A stretch of DNA of 60,477 bases from Fidelibacterota bacterium (GCA_947476065.1 CANJPG010000012.1:1-60477); one strand, 5' to 3'; counted from the stretch's first letter, positions 19,210-29,064 are shown. Notes: generated from the letters alone by a model not told the origin. Translations and numbers: made by a program.

Positions 19210-21963
19210 GTGCCCGATGAGACCAGCGATGAGCGTCTGCTGAGCCCCACCGACGCAGCATCCCCTGCTGCGGTGCAGGGTGATGTGACGCCGATGATGG
19301 CGCAATACCTCGCCGTCAAGGCGAACTATCGGGATGCCCTATTGTTTTATCGCATGGGCGATTTCTACGAGCTGTTCTTCGACGACGCAGTTGCAGCATC
19401 ACAGGCTCTGGACATCACGCTCACCAAACGCGGCCGCCACCAGGGCGACGACATCCCCATGTGTGGCGTGCCGGTCCATTCCCACGAAGGCTATCTGTCG
19501 CGGCTGATCCGCAAGGGCTTCAAGGTCGCCGTTTGCGAACAGATGGAAGATCCCGCGGAAGCCAAGAAGCGCGGGTCGAAGTCGGTGGTCAAACGCGACG
19601 TGGTGCGCCTGATCACCCCGGGCACGCTGACCGAAGACGCGCTGCTCGATGCGCGGTCGCATAACTATCTTGCAGCCCTGGCCCAAGTGAAAAGCGACCC
19701 GGCGCAGGAATTCGGCCTGGCTTGGCTCGATGTCTCCACCGGCGACTTCCAGGTGCAGCAGGTCAAGCGCATCAGCTTGGCAGCGGCCCTTGCGCGGCTC
19801 AACCCCGGCGAGCTCTTGTTGTCCGAGCGCCTGTTCGAAGATCCCGACCTGGCCGACACGCTGAGCTCTTGGAAAAACATCGCGAGCCCCTTGGCCTCGC
19901 CGCGGTTTGATTCCGACAATGCGCGCAAGCGGCTCGAGGCGCTCTATGCCGTCGGCACGCTCGATGCCTTTGGCGTCTTTAGCCGCGCCGAAACCGCGGC
20001 GGCTGGCGCCTTGGTCGATTACGTCGAGCTGACGCAAAAAGGCAAACTGCCGCGCCTGAAGCCTCCGCAGCGCCTCGCCCAAGGCGCGGTCCTGGAAATC
20101 GACGCGGCGACGCGGCGCAATCTCGAGCTTACGCAGACTCTGACCGGTGAAAAACGCGGCAGTCTGCTGAGCGTGTTGGATCGCACCGTCACCGGCGCAG
20201 GCGCACGCCTGTTGTCGGCGAGGTTGTCCGCGCCGCTTACCGATCCCCAGGCCATCAACGCGCGCTTCGATGCTGTCGCCTTTTTCGCCGGCGCGCCTGC
20301 GGCCCGCGACGGCGTGCGCGCGGCGTTGAAAGCCTGCCCCGACGTCGAGCGCGCCTTGTCGCGCATCACGCTGGGCCGCGGCGGTCCGCGCGATGTGGCC
20401 GCCATGCGCGACGGCCTCGCCCAAGGTCCGGTGCTGCGCAGCGCCATCGCTGACCTTGCAAAGAGTTTTCTGCCGCCGCCGCCAGAGGTCGCCACGGCCT
20501 TGCAGGACCTGGGACATCACGTAGCCCTGGTTGATCGCCTGACGCGGGCCTTGTCGCAGGATTTGCCGCTGCTGGCCCGCGACGGCGGTTTCATTGCCGA
20601 CGGTTACAACACCGCCCTCGACGAGCTGAAGACCCTGCGCGACGAAAGCCGCAAGTTGATCGCCGGTTTGCAGGCGAAATACGTCGATGCCAGCGGCATC
20701 GCCGCCTTGAAGATCCGCCACAACAACGTGCTCGGCTATTATATCGAGACGGCTGCCAAGCCCGGCGAGAAGCTGATGGACGACATCAGAGCGGGTGGAG
20801 CAGCGGCAATTTTCATCCATCGCCAGAGCATGGCCAATGCCATGCGCTTTACCACCGTCGAATTGTCCGAGCTGGAAGACCGCATCCGGTCCGCCGGCGA
20901 CAAGGCGCTGGCGCTCGAACTCACGCTGTTCACGGACCTCATCGGCGAGGTCATGGCCCATGTGGGCGAGATCGGCGCGGCTGCCGCTGCGATGGCAAAC
21001 CTGGATGTGATGACGGCCCTGGCCGAACTGGCAGTCGATTGCGATCACGTGCGGCCCGTGGTCGATGCCAGTACATCCTTCGACATCACGGGCGGTCGGC
21101 ATCCTGTTGTCGAACAGATGCTCAAAGCCCAGGGGCAGTCCTTCGTCGCCAACGGCTGCAACCTCAATGCAGACAATAGTCACGGCCGACTCTGGCTGAT
21201 CACCGGCCCCAACATGGCTGGCAAAAGCACCTTTTTGCGCCAGAACGCGCTGATCGCCCTGATGGCCCAGACCGGCGCCTTCGTGCCGGCGGCATCGGCT
21301 CACATCGGTGTCATCGACCGGTTGTTTAGCCGTGTGGGTGCCGCCGATGATCTGGCCCGCGGGCGGTCCACGTTTATGGTCGAGATGGTCGAGACCGCCG
21401 CCATCCTCAACCAGGCCACACCGCGCTCCTTTGTCATCCTCGATGAAATCGGCCGCGGCACGGCGACCTTCGACGGCCTGTCGATCGCGTGGGCGAGCCT
21501 CGAATACCTGCACGACGTCAATGGCTGCCGGGCGCTGTTCGCCACTCACTATCATGAGCTGACGGCCCTCTCGGCCCGTCTCGCCCAGCTCAAGCCCCAC
21601 ACTATGCGGGTCAAGGAATGGCAGGACGACGTGGTCTTCCTGCATGAAGTCGCCCCCGGCGCCGCCGACCGCTCCTACGGCATCCATGTGGGCCGGCTGG
21701 CTGGCTTGCCCGCAGCCGTGGTCGCTCGGGCAGAAGATGTGTTGAAGGTGCTGGAAAAGGGTGACCAGGCCGGGGCCGCTGCCAAGCTGGCCGATGACCT
21801 GCCGCTGTTCGCGGCCCAAGCCCGCCCCAAGGCCGGCATCGCCGCCAAAGGGCCGTCACCTGCCGAAATCGCCTTGGCCGCGGTCACACCCGACGCCTTG
21901 AGTCCCCGCGAAGCCCTTGAAACCCTTTACCGGCTCAAGGCGTTATTGGCGGAGCAGGCGTAA
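19210..21963 (+). CDS. mutS: DNA mismatch repair ATPase MutS
   Basis: 917 residues from GTG 19210. The mismatch-reading Phe-x-Glu motif is in [13 protein letters not shown] (~residue 52); the ABC-type ATPase has Walker [15 protein letters not shown] (~residue 665) and Walker [21 protein letters not shown]; the helix-turn-helix dimer region [25 protein letters not shown] also fits. It starts methyl-independent or MutL-directed mismatch repair. The first ~25 residues are an Ala/Pro-rich extension; the in-frame alternatives are later ATGs in TPMMAQYL. It begins the conserved mutS-glnD-murJ-trpS block. Confidence 0.97.
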   Translation: MPDETSDERLLSPTDAASPAAVQGDVTPMMAQYLAVKANYRDALLFYRMGDFYELFFDDAVAASQALDITLTKRGRHQGDDIPMCGVPVHSHEGYLSRLIRKGFKVAVCEQMEDPAEAKKRGSKSVVKRDVVRLITPGTLTEDALLDARSHNYLAALAQVKSDPAQEFGLAWLDVSTGDFQVQQVKRISLAAALARLNPGELLLSERLFEDPDLADTLSSWKNIASPLASPRFDSDNARKRLEALYAVGTLDAFGVFSRAETAAAGALVDYVELTQKGKLPRLKPPQRLAQGAVLEIDAATRRNLELTQTLTGEKRGSLLSVLDRTVTGAGARLLSARLSAPLTDPQAINARFDAVAFFAGAPAARDGVRAALKACPDVERALSRITLGRGGPRDVAAMRDGLAQGPVLRSAIADLAKSFLPPPPEVATALQDLGHHVALVDRLTRALSQDLPLLARDGGFIADGYNTALDELKTLRDESRKLIAGLQAKYVDASGIAALKIRHNNVLGYYIETAAKPGEKLMDDIRAGGAAAIFIHRQSMANAMRFTTVELSELEDRIRSAGDKALALELTLFTDLIGEVMAHVGEIGAAAAAMANLDVMTALAELAVDCDHVRPVVDASTSFDITGGRHPVVEQMLKAQGQSFVANGCNLNADNSHGRLWLITGPNMAGKSTFLRQNALIALMAQTGAFVPAASAHIGVIDRLFSRVGAADDLARGRSTFMVEMVETAAILNQATPRSFVILDEIGRGTATFDGLSIAWASLEYLHDVNGCRALFATHYHELTALSARLAQLKPHTMRVKEWQDDVVFLHEVAPGAADRSYGIHVGRLAGLPAAVVARAEDVLKVLEKGDQAGAAAKLADDLPLFAAQARPKAGIAAKGPSPAEIALAAVTPDALSPREALETLYRLKALLAEQA

Positions 21964-22003
21964 GCCCCGGAAAAATCTGCTATAATGGCGGACGAGGCAG
22001 AGG

Positions 22004-22032
22004 GGCCTTATATATTCGCAAGAAATAAGGCC
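22004..22032 (+). promoter_or_regulatory. Leader hairpin before the small membrane protein gene
   Basis: GGCCTTAT (22004-22011) and ATAAGGCC (22025-22032) form an 8-bp stem with a 13-nt loop, ending 3 bp before the GGAGGTG ribosome site. A perfect TATAAT (21981-21986) lies just upstream, with no good -35 at 16-18 bp. Confidence 0.45.
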
Positions 22033-22047
22033 TCGCGGAGGTGCCAG

Positions 22048-22491
22048 ATGGTTTTTGAAATAGACCCCGATAAACCCGACATTCCGGCGCTGGCGCGTAT
22101 CCTCTCCGGCATGGGCATGCTCTGCCTCATCGGCAGCGTCATGGCCATTCTGTTGGCCTTTTCGCATTACGAATGGATCAACGAAGGTTACGCCATGGCC
22201 GGCGCGATAGCCGCCTTCCTTCTAGCGCTGGTTTTCGCGGGTCAGGCCAAGATCCTCGAGCTTCTGGCTGTGGTCACCGCGCGGACCAAATCGCGCTTTG
22301 CCATCGACAGCCTGGTTAAAAGCCAAATCCCGACCACCGGTGCATCCCCAGGAATGTCGTCGTCCGGCATGATGCCCGTGATTTCGCCGGGTGCGCCGGT
22401 TCGGTCAACGCCAATCACGCAGGCGGTCAAGGAGCGCATCATCCATGTGCCCGACGAACAGGCCCGTGAGCAGGGCTTCAAGGTGCGTTAG
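22048..22491 (+). CDS. Hypothetical two-helix membrane protein
   Basis: 147 residues from ATG 22048, chosen because GGAGGTG sits 6 bp before it; a 21-residue upstream extension from 21985 has no such site. The N-terminus is acidic and Pro-rich (EIDPDKPDIP), followed by two membrane helices (~14-37 and ~45-72: LCLIGSVMAILLAF and AGAIAAFLLALVFAGQ). After a basic stretch comes a Ser/Pro/Gly/Met-rich linker (~95-120), then a conserved-looking end, IIHVPDEQAREQGF. No known domain is recognised. It lies 11 bp ahead of glnD and 84 bp after mutS, so it probably shares a transcript with glnD. Confidence 0.7.
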   Translation: MVFEIDPDKPDIPALARILSGMGMLCLIGSVMAILLAFSHYEWINEGYAMAGAIAAFLLALVFAGQAKILELLAVVTARTKSRFAIDSLVKSQIPTTGASPGMSSSGMMPVISPGAPVRSTPITQAVKERIIHVPDEQAREQGFKVR

Positions 22492-22502
22492 GCCGATCAT
22501 CC

Positions 22503-25349
22503 GTGAACGCCATTTACCAACCCCGCCAAATCATCGACCGCCGCCAGATCAGTGCGGCGCTGGATGCTATGGGTGACGCTAAAGGCGAAGCCGGCAAACG
22601 CAGTCAGTTGGTCGAGGAAATCAAAGCCGCCTACAAGACGGGCTTCGATGTCATCCGCACACGCTTTGAACAAGGCAAAGCCAGCGGCGAGGATACCGTC
22701 GCCGCTCATAGCTACCTGATGGATCAGGTCATCCGTATTCTGTTCGATGCGGCCACGGCCCATTTCGTACGCCGTGGCGTGCCGACCACCGGCGAGCGTG
22801 TGAGCGTCGTGGCCATCGGCGGCTACGGACGCGGCGAGCTGGCCCCCTTGTCCGACGTCGATCTTCTGTTCCTGCTGCCCTACAAGCCGACGCCGTTCTC
22901 CGAGCAGCTGGTGGAGTTCATGCTCTATCTGCTGTGGGACCTGGGCCTCAAGGTCGGCCATGCCGTGCGCTCGGTGAATGAGAACATCACCCACGCCAAA
23001 GCCGACATGACCATCCGCACGACGCTGCTCGACGCGCGCTGGATCTGGGGCGATCAGGAGCTGGCGGCCGAACTGATTTCACGCTTCAAGAAGGAAGTGC
23101 AGAAGGGCACCGCGCCCGAATTCGTGCAAGCCAAACTGACCGAACGCGACGAACGTCATTCCAAGCTCGGTGACTCACGCTATCGTCTGGAGCCCAATGT
23201 CAAGGAAGACAAGGGCGGCTTGCGCGATCTGCACACGCTGTACTGGATCGCCAAGTACATTTACGGCGTCTCGGACGTGCGCAAGCTCGCCGACCGCGGC
23301 ATCATCGACGACGAAGCCGCCGCGCGCTTCATCAAGGCCCACGACTTTCTGTCGACGGTGCGCTGCCACATGCACTACATCACAGGACGCACCGACAATC
23401 GCCTGACCTTCGACCTGCAGCGCGAAATTGCGCCCAAGCTGGGCTATGTCGATCGCGCCGGAGCGACAGCGGTTGAGCGCTTCATGAAGCATTATTTCCT
23501 GGTGGCGCGCGACGTCGGCGACCTGACGCGCATTTTCTGCACGCTGCTGGAAGAAACCGGCACGCAAAAGAAACGTTCGATCTTCCGCCTGCCCATGAAG
23601 CTGCGCCAACGCAACATCGACGGCTTCATCGTCGAGCGCGGGCGGATCGGCATCGCCGACGAAAGCGTGTTCACCAAGGATCCGGTCAAGCTGCTCAGCA
23701 TTTTCCGCACCGCCCAGGAACACGAACTCGATTTCCAGCCGAGCGTCTTGCGCATCATCGCGCAATTGGCGCGCCGCGTGACCTATCTGCGCCGCGATCC
23801 GGAAGCCAACCGCGTCTTCATGGATATCCTCACCTCGCGCAAAGGGCCAGAAACGACGCTGCGGCTGATGAGCGAGTGCGGCATCTTCGGGCGTTTTATC
23901 CCCGACTTCGGACGTGTTGTCGCGCAGATGCAGTACGACATGTACCATGTCTATACCACCGACGAGCACACCATCCGCGCCATAGGAATTCTGCACCGCA
24001 TCGAGCAGGGCAAGCTCAAGGAAGCGCTGCCGGTGGCCTCGGACGTGGTGCAAAAGATTCAATCCCGCCGCGCGTTGTATGTGGCAGTGCTGCTGCATGA
24101 TATCGCCAAGGGCCGAGGTGGCGATCACTCCGACCTCGGCGCCGATGTTGCGATGCAGCTTTGCCCCCGCCTTGGGCTTTCGGCCGAAGAAACCGAAACC
24201 GTCGCCTGGCTGGTGCGACATCATCTTAAGATGAGCAACACCGCCTTCAAACGCGACCTCGACGATCCCCAGACCATATCCAAGTTCTGCGACCTCGTGC
24301 AGTCGCCGGAGCGTTTGAAACTTCTATTGGTCCTGACCTGCGCCGATATCCGCGCGGTGGGCCCTGCGGTCTGGAACAACTGGAAAGCCACACTGTTGCG
24401 CGACCTCTACCGGCGCACCGACGATGTGCTCCGCGGCGGCCAGACCGGCGCCATCGACGCCCGCGTGCTTGCGGCCAAGGCGGTCCTGGCGGAACGCCTG
24501 AACGACTGGCCGGAAAAAATGCGCGAAAGCATCCTCAGTCTGGGTTCGCGCGCCTTCTGGCTGTCGAACGACACCGACACCCACGAACGCCTGGCGCATT
24601 TCATGCGCGCCGCTGAAGAGGTCGGCGAGAAGATTGCAATCGATTTCACCATCGACAGCTACCGCGATGTCACCCACATGGTCATCTACACGCCGGACCA
24701 TCCGGGCCTGTTCGCCAAGATCGCCGGCGCCCTGGCCATCGCCGGCGTGTCGGTGGTCGACGCCAACATCCTGACGCTGTCCAACAGCATGGCGCTCGAT
24801 ACCTTCTCGCTGCAGGACTTCGAAGGCCATGCCATCCCCGATAACCGCTTCGCGCGCATCAAATCGCGCATCATCTCGGCCTTGGAAGGCCGGCTCCGCC
24901 TGAATCAAGAGTTGCCCAAGGCCGGCTCGCGCCTGCCCAGCCGCGTCAACGCGCTGGAGGTGCCGCCACGCGTGATCATCGACAACAACGCCTCCAAGGT
25001 CTGCAGCGTGGTCGAAATCAACGGCCACGACCGGCCAGGCTTCCTGTCGGATGTCACCAAGGCTATCGCTGACCTGGGCCTGCAGATCTTCTCCGCCCAT
25101 ATCTCGACCTATGGCGAGCGGGTGGTCGACGTGTTCTATGTCAAAGACGTCTTCGGCATGAAGATCGAGCATGGCACCAAGATCCGTCAGATTCGCGAGG
25201 CCCTGGGCAAGGCCATCGGCGTCACCGCCGATGCCGTGCACGTTACACAACCCGATAAGGCCAAGCCTGCGCCGGCCAAGGCCGAGAAGGCCGCAGAGAA
25301 GGCCTCAGAAAAATCCGGCGATAAAGCCAAGATCAAAGCCGCCGAATAG
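22503..25349 (+). CDS. glnD: Bifunctional [PII] uridylyltransferase / uridylyl-removing enzyme GlnD
   Basis: 948 residues from GTG 22503. The nucleotidyltransferase motif VAIGGYGRGELAPLSDVDL is near residue 102, the HD hydrolase motif LLHDIAKGRGGDHSDLG near residue 530, and two C-terminal ACT domains begin at MVIYTPDHPGLFAKIAG (~730) and SVVEINGHDRPGFLSDV (~840). GlnD senses glutamine and adds or removes UMP on PII proteins, controlling nitrogen assimilation. The last ~35 residues are an Ala/Lys/Glu-rich tail (KAEKAAEKASEKSGDKAK) that looks unstructured. murJ starts 80 bp later. Confidence 0.97.
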   Translation: MNAIYQPRQIIDRRQISAALDAMGDAKGEAGKRSQLVEEIKAAYKTGFDVIRTRFEQGKASGEDTVAAHSYLMDQVIRILFDAATAHFVRRGVPTTGERVSVVAIGGYGRGELAPLSDVDLLFLLPYKPTPFSEQLVEFMLYLLWDLGLKVGHAVRSVNENITHAKADMTIRTTLLDARWIWGDQELAAELISRFKKEVQKGTAPEFVQAKLTERDERHSKLGDSRYRLEPNVKEDKGGLRDLHTLYWIAKYIYGVSDVRKLADRGIIDDEAAARFIKAHDFLSTVRCHMHYITGRTDNRLTFDLQREIAPKLGYVDRAGATAVERFMKHYFLVARDVGDLTRIFCTLLEETGTQKKRSIFRLPMKLRQRNIDGFIVERGRIGIADESVFTKDPVKLLSIFRTAQEHELDFQPSVLRIIAQLARRVTYLRRDPEANRVFMDILTSRKGPETTLRLMSECGIFGRFIPDFGRVVAQMQYDMYHVYTTDEHTIRAIGILHRIEQGKLKEALPVASDVVQKIQSRRALYVAVLLHDIAKGRGGDHSDLGADVAMQLCPRLGLSAEETETVAWLVRHHLKMSNTAFKRDLDDPQTISKFCDLVQSPERLKLLLVLTCADIRAVGPAVWNNWKATLLRDLYRRTDDVLRGGQTGAIDARVLAAKAVLAERLNDWPEKMRESILSLGSRAFWLSNDTDTHERLAHFMRAAEEVGEKIAIDFTIDSYRDVTHMVIYTPDHPGLFAKIAGALAIAGVSVVDANILTLSNSMALDTFSLQDFEGHAIPDNRFARIKSRIISALEGRLRLNQELPKAGSRLPSRVNALEVPPRVIIDNNASKVCSVVEINGHDRPGFLSDVTKAIADLGLQIFSAHISTYGERVVDVFYVKDVFGMKIEHGTKIRQIREALGKAIGVTADAVHVTQPDKAKPAPAKAEKAAEKASEKSGDKAKIKAAE

Positions 25350-25429
25350 ACGCGTTGGGTTGACCATTCTTCCGCCGTAAAGTCGCAGGATGGATTCACA
25401 GCCTGCTGCGAATACGGTAAACCACATCC

Positions 25430-27073
25430 ATGTCCAGCCCCGATCCCACGGCGCAGCCGCCTGCCCCTCACATGCCGGGGAGGCCGCCATCCTTGTTCCG
25501 CGCCTTCGCCACGGTCGGCGGCTACACCATGCTCAGCCGCATCACCGGCTTCGTGCGGGAAATCCTGACCGCGACATTCCTCGGCGCGGGCGCGGTCTCG
25601 GACGCCTTTTTCATCGCCTTCCAGCTGCCCAACCTGTTTCGAAGTCTTTTTGCCGAAGGCGCCTTTTCGGCGGGCTTCGTGCCGATCTTTGCCCAGCGCC
25701 TCGAGCAGGACGGCAAAGAACGCGCCAAGGCCTTCGCCGACCAGGCCTTCGCCATGCTGGGCATGGTGCTGTTGGCCTTCACGGTGTTGATGATTCTGTT
25801 CATGCCGGCGGTCTTGTATCTCATGGCCCCCGGCTTCGACCGCGTACCGGGCCAGATGGAGCGCGCCACCGACCTCGCGCGCATCGCATTTCCCTATCTG
25901 CTGTTTGTCTCGCTGACCATGTTGCAGTCGGGCGTGCTCAATGCGCTCAACCACTACGCCGTGGCGGCGGCGGCCCCTGTACTGCTGAACATCACGCTGA
26001 TCGCGGCCCTGCTCATCGGCGTCGGCGCCGACGGCGACCGGGCGGTGTTTCTGGCCTGGGGCGTGTTTGCGGCCGGCGTGGTGCAGTTCATCTGGCTGGC
26101 GGCCGAGTGCCGGCGCATCGGCATGCAGTTCAAACTGGTCCGCCCGCGTCTGACGCCCGACGTGAAACTTCTGCTCGCTCGCATGCTGCCCGTGGCCTTC
26201 GGCGCAGGCATTTATCAAATAAACCTGGTTGTGAACAAAAACATCGCCTCGCTCGTGGGCGAAGGCGCGGTGTCGTGGATCAACTACGCCGACCGCGTCA
26301 ATCTCTTGCCGGTGGGCATCTTCGGCGTGGCTATCGGCATCGCCCTTCTGCCGCTGCTCGCGCGCCAAATCCAGGCCGGCAATGACGCGGGGGCCATCGC
26401 CAACCAGAACCGCGCCATCGAAGTGAGTTTGCTTCTGACCATTCCCTCGGCCGCCGGCATCGCCATGCTGGCCGAGCCCATCACGTCCGTGCTGTTCGAG
26501 CACGGCGCCTTCACGCCCCGTGACCGCGAAGCCGTTGCGGCCGCGCTGTTGGCATTTTCCTTCGGCTTGCCGGCTTATGTGCTCAACAAGGCCCTGACCC
26601 CCGGCTTCTTCGGTCGCCACGACACCAAAACGCCGGTGAAGGCATCGGTTGTGGCCCTGCTCGTCAACATCGTCATCGCTATCGCTCTGATGCGCTCCTT
26701 CGGCCATGTGGGCATTGCGCTGGCCACGTCCATCTCCGCCTGGCTCAACGCCGCGCTGCTGACGGTGATCCTCTATCGCCGCAAACACCTGATTCCTGAC
26801 GCGCGCCTCCTGCGCCGTCTGCCGCGGGTGATTTTGGCGACACTGCTGATGACGGCTGCTCTCTGGGGCGGGCTTATACTGGTGGAGGATCATTTCTGGG
26901 CGCTGTTCGGCGCGCCGGGTGCCGCCTCGGGCAACAACCTCGTGCGGGGCCTTGCGCTCCTTGTGCTGATCGGTGGCGGCGGGCTGGTGTTCGCCGTCAG
27001 CGCGGTGGTCCTGGGCGCGGCCCAGCGCAGCGACCTCGATAGCTTCCGGCGCCGCAAGACGCCCGCTGCTTAA
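25430..27073 (+). CDS. murJ: Lipid II flippase MurJ (MviN)
   Basis: 547 residues, hydrophobic throughout, ~14 membrane helices. The start FATVGGYTMLSRITGFVREI followed by DAFFIAFQLPNLFRSLFAEG is the MurJ hallmark, and EPITSVLFEHGAF, KALTPGFFGRHDTKTPVK are further conserved blocks. It flips lipid-linked peptidoglycan precursor across the inner membrane. Its place between glnD and trpS is the standard alphaproteobacterial order. Confidence 0.96.
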   Translation: MSSPDPTAQPPAPHMPGRPPSLFRAFATVGGYTMLSRITGFVREILTATFLGAGAVSDAFFIAFQLPNLFRSLFAEGAFSAGFVPIFAQRLEQDGKERAKAFADQAFAMLGMVLLAFTVLMILFMPAVLYLMAPGFDRVPGQMERATDLARIAFPYLLFVSLTMLQSGVLNALNHYAVAAAAPVLLNITLIAALLIGVGADGDRAVFLAWGVFAAGVVQFIWLAAECRRIGMQFKLVRPRLTPDVKLLLARMLPVAFGAGIYQINLVVNKNIASLVGEGAVSWINYADRVNLLPVGIFGVAIGIALLPLLARQIQAGNDAGAIANQNRAIEVSLLLTIPSAAGIAMLAEPITSVLFEHGAFTPRDREAVAAALLAFSFGLPAYVLNKALTPGFFGRHDTKTPVKASVVALLVNIVIAIALMRSFGHVGIALATSISAWLNAALLTVILYRRKHLIPDARLLRRLPRVILATLLMTAALWGGLILVEDHFWALFGAPGAASGNNLVRGLALLVLIGGGGLVFAVSAVVLGAAQRSDLDSFRRRKTPAA

Positions 27074-27118
27074 GCCAGCCCGCTTGACCTAATACAGGAC
27101 CCGGGCTACCACCCTCGC

Positions 27119-27138
27119 GTCCGGCGTTGGAGCCGGAC
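27119..27138 (+). terminator. Hairpin between murJ and trpS
   Basis: GTCCGGC (27119-27125) and GCCGGAC (27132-27138) form a perfect 7-bp stem with loop GTTGGA in the 114-bp gap. No T run follows, so termination is uncertain. Confidence 0.35.
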
Positions 27139-27187
27139 TACGGGTGACTCCAAGCACGCCGTTCAACACATATTGGGATTATCCCCC

Positions 27188-28222
27188 ATGACCAGCGGGT
27201 CCACACCGCAGCCCCTGCAGGGCCGCATCCTCTCGGGCATTCAGCCAACCGGAAATCTCCACCTCGGCAACTATTTGGGCGCGATCCGCAACTGGGTCGC
27301 GCTGCAGAAAGACTTCGAGTGCTTATTCTGCATCGTCGATCTGCACGCCATCACCGTCTGGCAGGATCCCAAGGAACTCTCGCGCTCCACCCGTGAAGTC
27401 GCCGCCGGCATGATTGCCGCCGGCATCGATCCGGCGACCAACGCGCTGTTCGTGCAAAGCCACGTGCCGGCTCATGCTGAATTGGCCTGGGTGTTCAACT
27501 GCGTCGCGCGTCTCGGTTGGCTCAACCGCATGACCCAGTTCAAGGACAAGGCCGGCAAGAACCGCGAGGCCGCCTCGGCGGGGCTTTACGTCTATCCGAA
27601 CCTCATGGCCGCCGACATCCTGGTTTACAAGGCGACCCACGTGCCCGTGGGCGAAGACCAGAAGCAGCACCTGGAACTGGCCCGCGACATCGCCCAGAAG
27701 TTCAACAACGACTACGGCGTCGAACTCTTCCCGCTTCCCGAGCCGGTGATTCGCGGGCCCGGCATGCGCGTGATGTCCTTGCGTGACGGGTCAAAGAAGA
27801 TGTCGAAGTCCGACCCTTCCGACTTCTCGCGTCTCAACATGACCGACGACGCCGACGCCATCGCCGGCAAGGTGCGCAAAGCCACCACCGACCCCCACCC
27901 CCTGCCCGACTCGGCGGCGGGGCTCGAGGGCCGAGCCGAGGCCGCCAACCTTCTCAACATCTATGCTGCGCTCACCGACCGCAGCCTGGACGAGGTCATC
28001 GCCGAGCAGGCGGGCACCCAGTTCAGCCAGTTCAAGGCGAGGCTCACCGATAAGGCGGTTTCGGTTCTGGGGCCGATCAACGCCGAGATGAAGCGCCTGA
28101 TGGATGACCCCGCGGAAATCGACCGGGTTTTGAAGCGGGGTGCCGATAAAGCCAATAGCATCGCCGAGCCGGTGCTGGCCGAGGTCTATAAGACCGTGGG
28201 CTTCCTGCCCGCGGGACGCTAA
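27188..28222 (+). CDS. trpS: Tryptophanyl-tRNA synthetase
   Basis: 344 residues from ATG 27188; a TTG 15 bp upstream is an alternative, and neither has a clear ribosome site. Class I motifs are present: the HIGH-type signature [14 protein letters not shown] (~residue 20) and the KMSKS loop [12 protein letters not shown] (~residue 202). It charges tRNA-Trp. The gene is convergent with the RHH/RAMA-like gene; the 93-bp gap contains competing inverted repeats. Confidence 0.96.
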   Translation: MTSGSTPQPLQGRILSGIQPTGNLHLGNYLGAIRNWVALQKDFECLFCIVDLHAITVWQDPKELSRSTREVAAGMIAAGIDPATNALFVQSHVPAHAELAWVFNCVARLGWLNRMTQFKDKAGKNREAASAGLYVYPNLMAADILVYKATHVPVGEDQKQHLELARDIAQKFNNDYGVELFPLPEPVIRGPGMRVMSLRDGSKKMSKSDPSDFSRLNMTDDADAIAGKVRKATTDPHPLPDSAAGLEGRAEAANLLNIYAALTDRSLDEVIAEQAGTQFSQFKARLTDKAVSVLGPINAEMKRLMDDPAEIDRVLKRGADKANSIAEPVLAEVYKTVGFLPAGR

Positions 28223-28242
28223 CATACTGAAATATATGATTT

Positions 28243-28315
28243 TGCTGCAAGGTTTAGTGCAGCATAAAGTGCAGCAAACGCCCATTATGCTGCACACATT
28301 GCTGCAGCATAAAGC
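28243..28315. repeat. Cluster of TGCAGCA/TGCTGCA repeats with two alternative hairpins
   Basis: TGCAGCATAA occurs directly at 28258-28267 and 28303-28312, and inverted (TTATGCTGCA) at 28285-28294. The inverted copy can pair with either partner: stem 28258-28267/28285-28294 (17-nt loop) or 28285-28294/28303-28312 (8-nt loop). Two partial copies, TGCTGCA (28243-28249) and TGCAGCA (28270-28276), lie alongside. It fills the gap between the convergent trpS and RHH/RAMA-like genes. There is no T run on either strand. Confidence 0.8.
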
Positions 28316-29017
28316 CTAGCGCAGCGCCCAGAATCCCGCGCCTTTGCCGTAGGGCATCGCAAAATGGTCGGCGCCGCCCTTGAACGCGTCGCTGTCTGAA
28401 GAGCTCTCCTCGAGAATGCGCAGCACCGTGGCTTTCGCAGCCACCGGCCAATCTCGACCCTGCGCCCGCCGCACCTGTTCGACGGCCTTATATATGTCGT
28501 CTAAAAGCCCACGGCCGTCCTCGATGGCGGCAAGGCCGGCGCGCACGTCGGCCAGCCAAAGGGCGTCTTCGGAGAGCGGTCCTGCCGGTCTGGCCTTGCG
28601 CCGGACCACGGCCGTCGGGTCGCGCAGGGTCGAGATCTGCTGGCGGCGGCCGTCGGGCCCCAGGAAGAACCAGGAGGCCCAGGCGTTTTCCGTGCCGGCG
28701 CCGACCCCGCGGCTGAGTTCGTTGAGGCTGCCATAAAGGGCGCCGCTGCCCTTCAGCACCCACCTGCCGCCGCTAGCCCGCGCTCTGACATCCTCGCCCT
28801 TCAGCGAGCGGAAGATCTCAAAACCTTCGGGGAAGAGAACACCGTGACGTAGGTCCCTGAAGCCTGGCGAGGCCTGGGCCTCACTATAATTCTCTACTTT
28901 CTGGGTGGGGGCTTGGGTGAGAAGACGCGCCAGAATATCATTCTCGGTTTCTTCGCCGGCTTCGCGTAAAGCCCATATTTTTGCGAAGATTTCCACCGAA
29001 ACGGCAATTTGGCGCAT
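28316..29017 (-). CDS. Ribbon-helix-helix / RAMA-like domain protein
   Basis: 233 residues, no firmly known family. Residues ~1-35 (IAVSVEIFAKIWALREAG then EETENDILARLL) resemble a ribbon-helix-helix like the SeqA N-terminus. Residues ~63-132 have the spacing of the RAMA domain of adenine methylases such as CcrM: a strand with RARASGGRWVLKGSG, then YGSLNELSRGV, then ENAWASWFF and GRRQQISTLR. The C-terminal ~80 residues are helical (DDIYKAVEQVRRAQGRDW) and end KGAGFWALR, perhaps a winged helix. All this points to a DNA-binding, possibly modification-reading protein (inference). It interrupts the usual trpS-to-nfu order, has an AT-rich palindrome right upstream of its ATG and inverted repeats directly past its stop. 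Confidence 0.6.
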   Translation of the reverse strand: MRQIAVSVEIFAKIWALREAGEETENDILARLLTQAPTQKVENYSEAQASPGFRDLRHGVLFPEGFEIFRSLKGEDVRARASGGRWVLKGSGALYGSLNELSRGVGAGTENAWASWFFLGPDGRRQQISTLRDPTAVVRRKARPAGPLSEDALWLADVRAGLAAIEDGRGLLDDIYKAVEQVRRAQGRDWPVAAKATVLRILEESSSDSDAFKGGADHFAMPYGKGAGFWALR

Positions 29018-29035
29018 ATCTAGTTCCCACTATGA

Positions 29036-29064
29036 TTATCTATAATATATAGAATTATAGATAA
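29036..29064. promoter_or_regulatory. AT-rich palindrome, probable operator of the RHH/RAMA-like gene
   Basis: TTATCTATAA (29036-29045) and its exact complement TTATAGATAA (29055-29064) flank a 9-bp AT-only-but-one spacer. It ends 18 bp upstream of the minus-strand ATG (29017) and contains several -10-like hexamers (TATAAT, TATATT). In this GC-rich sequence a 29-bp AT tract with perfect dyad symmetry is a likely binding site, plausibly for the encoded ribbon-helix-helix protein itself. Confidence 0.65.

Noticed and set aside
19399-21819. An 806-codon frame opposite mutS
   Set aside because: Antisense shadow; mutS is complete.
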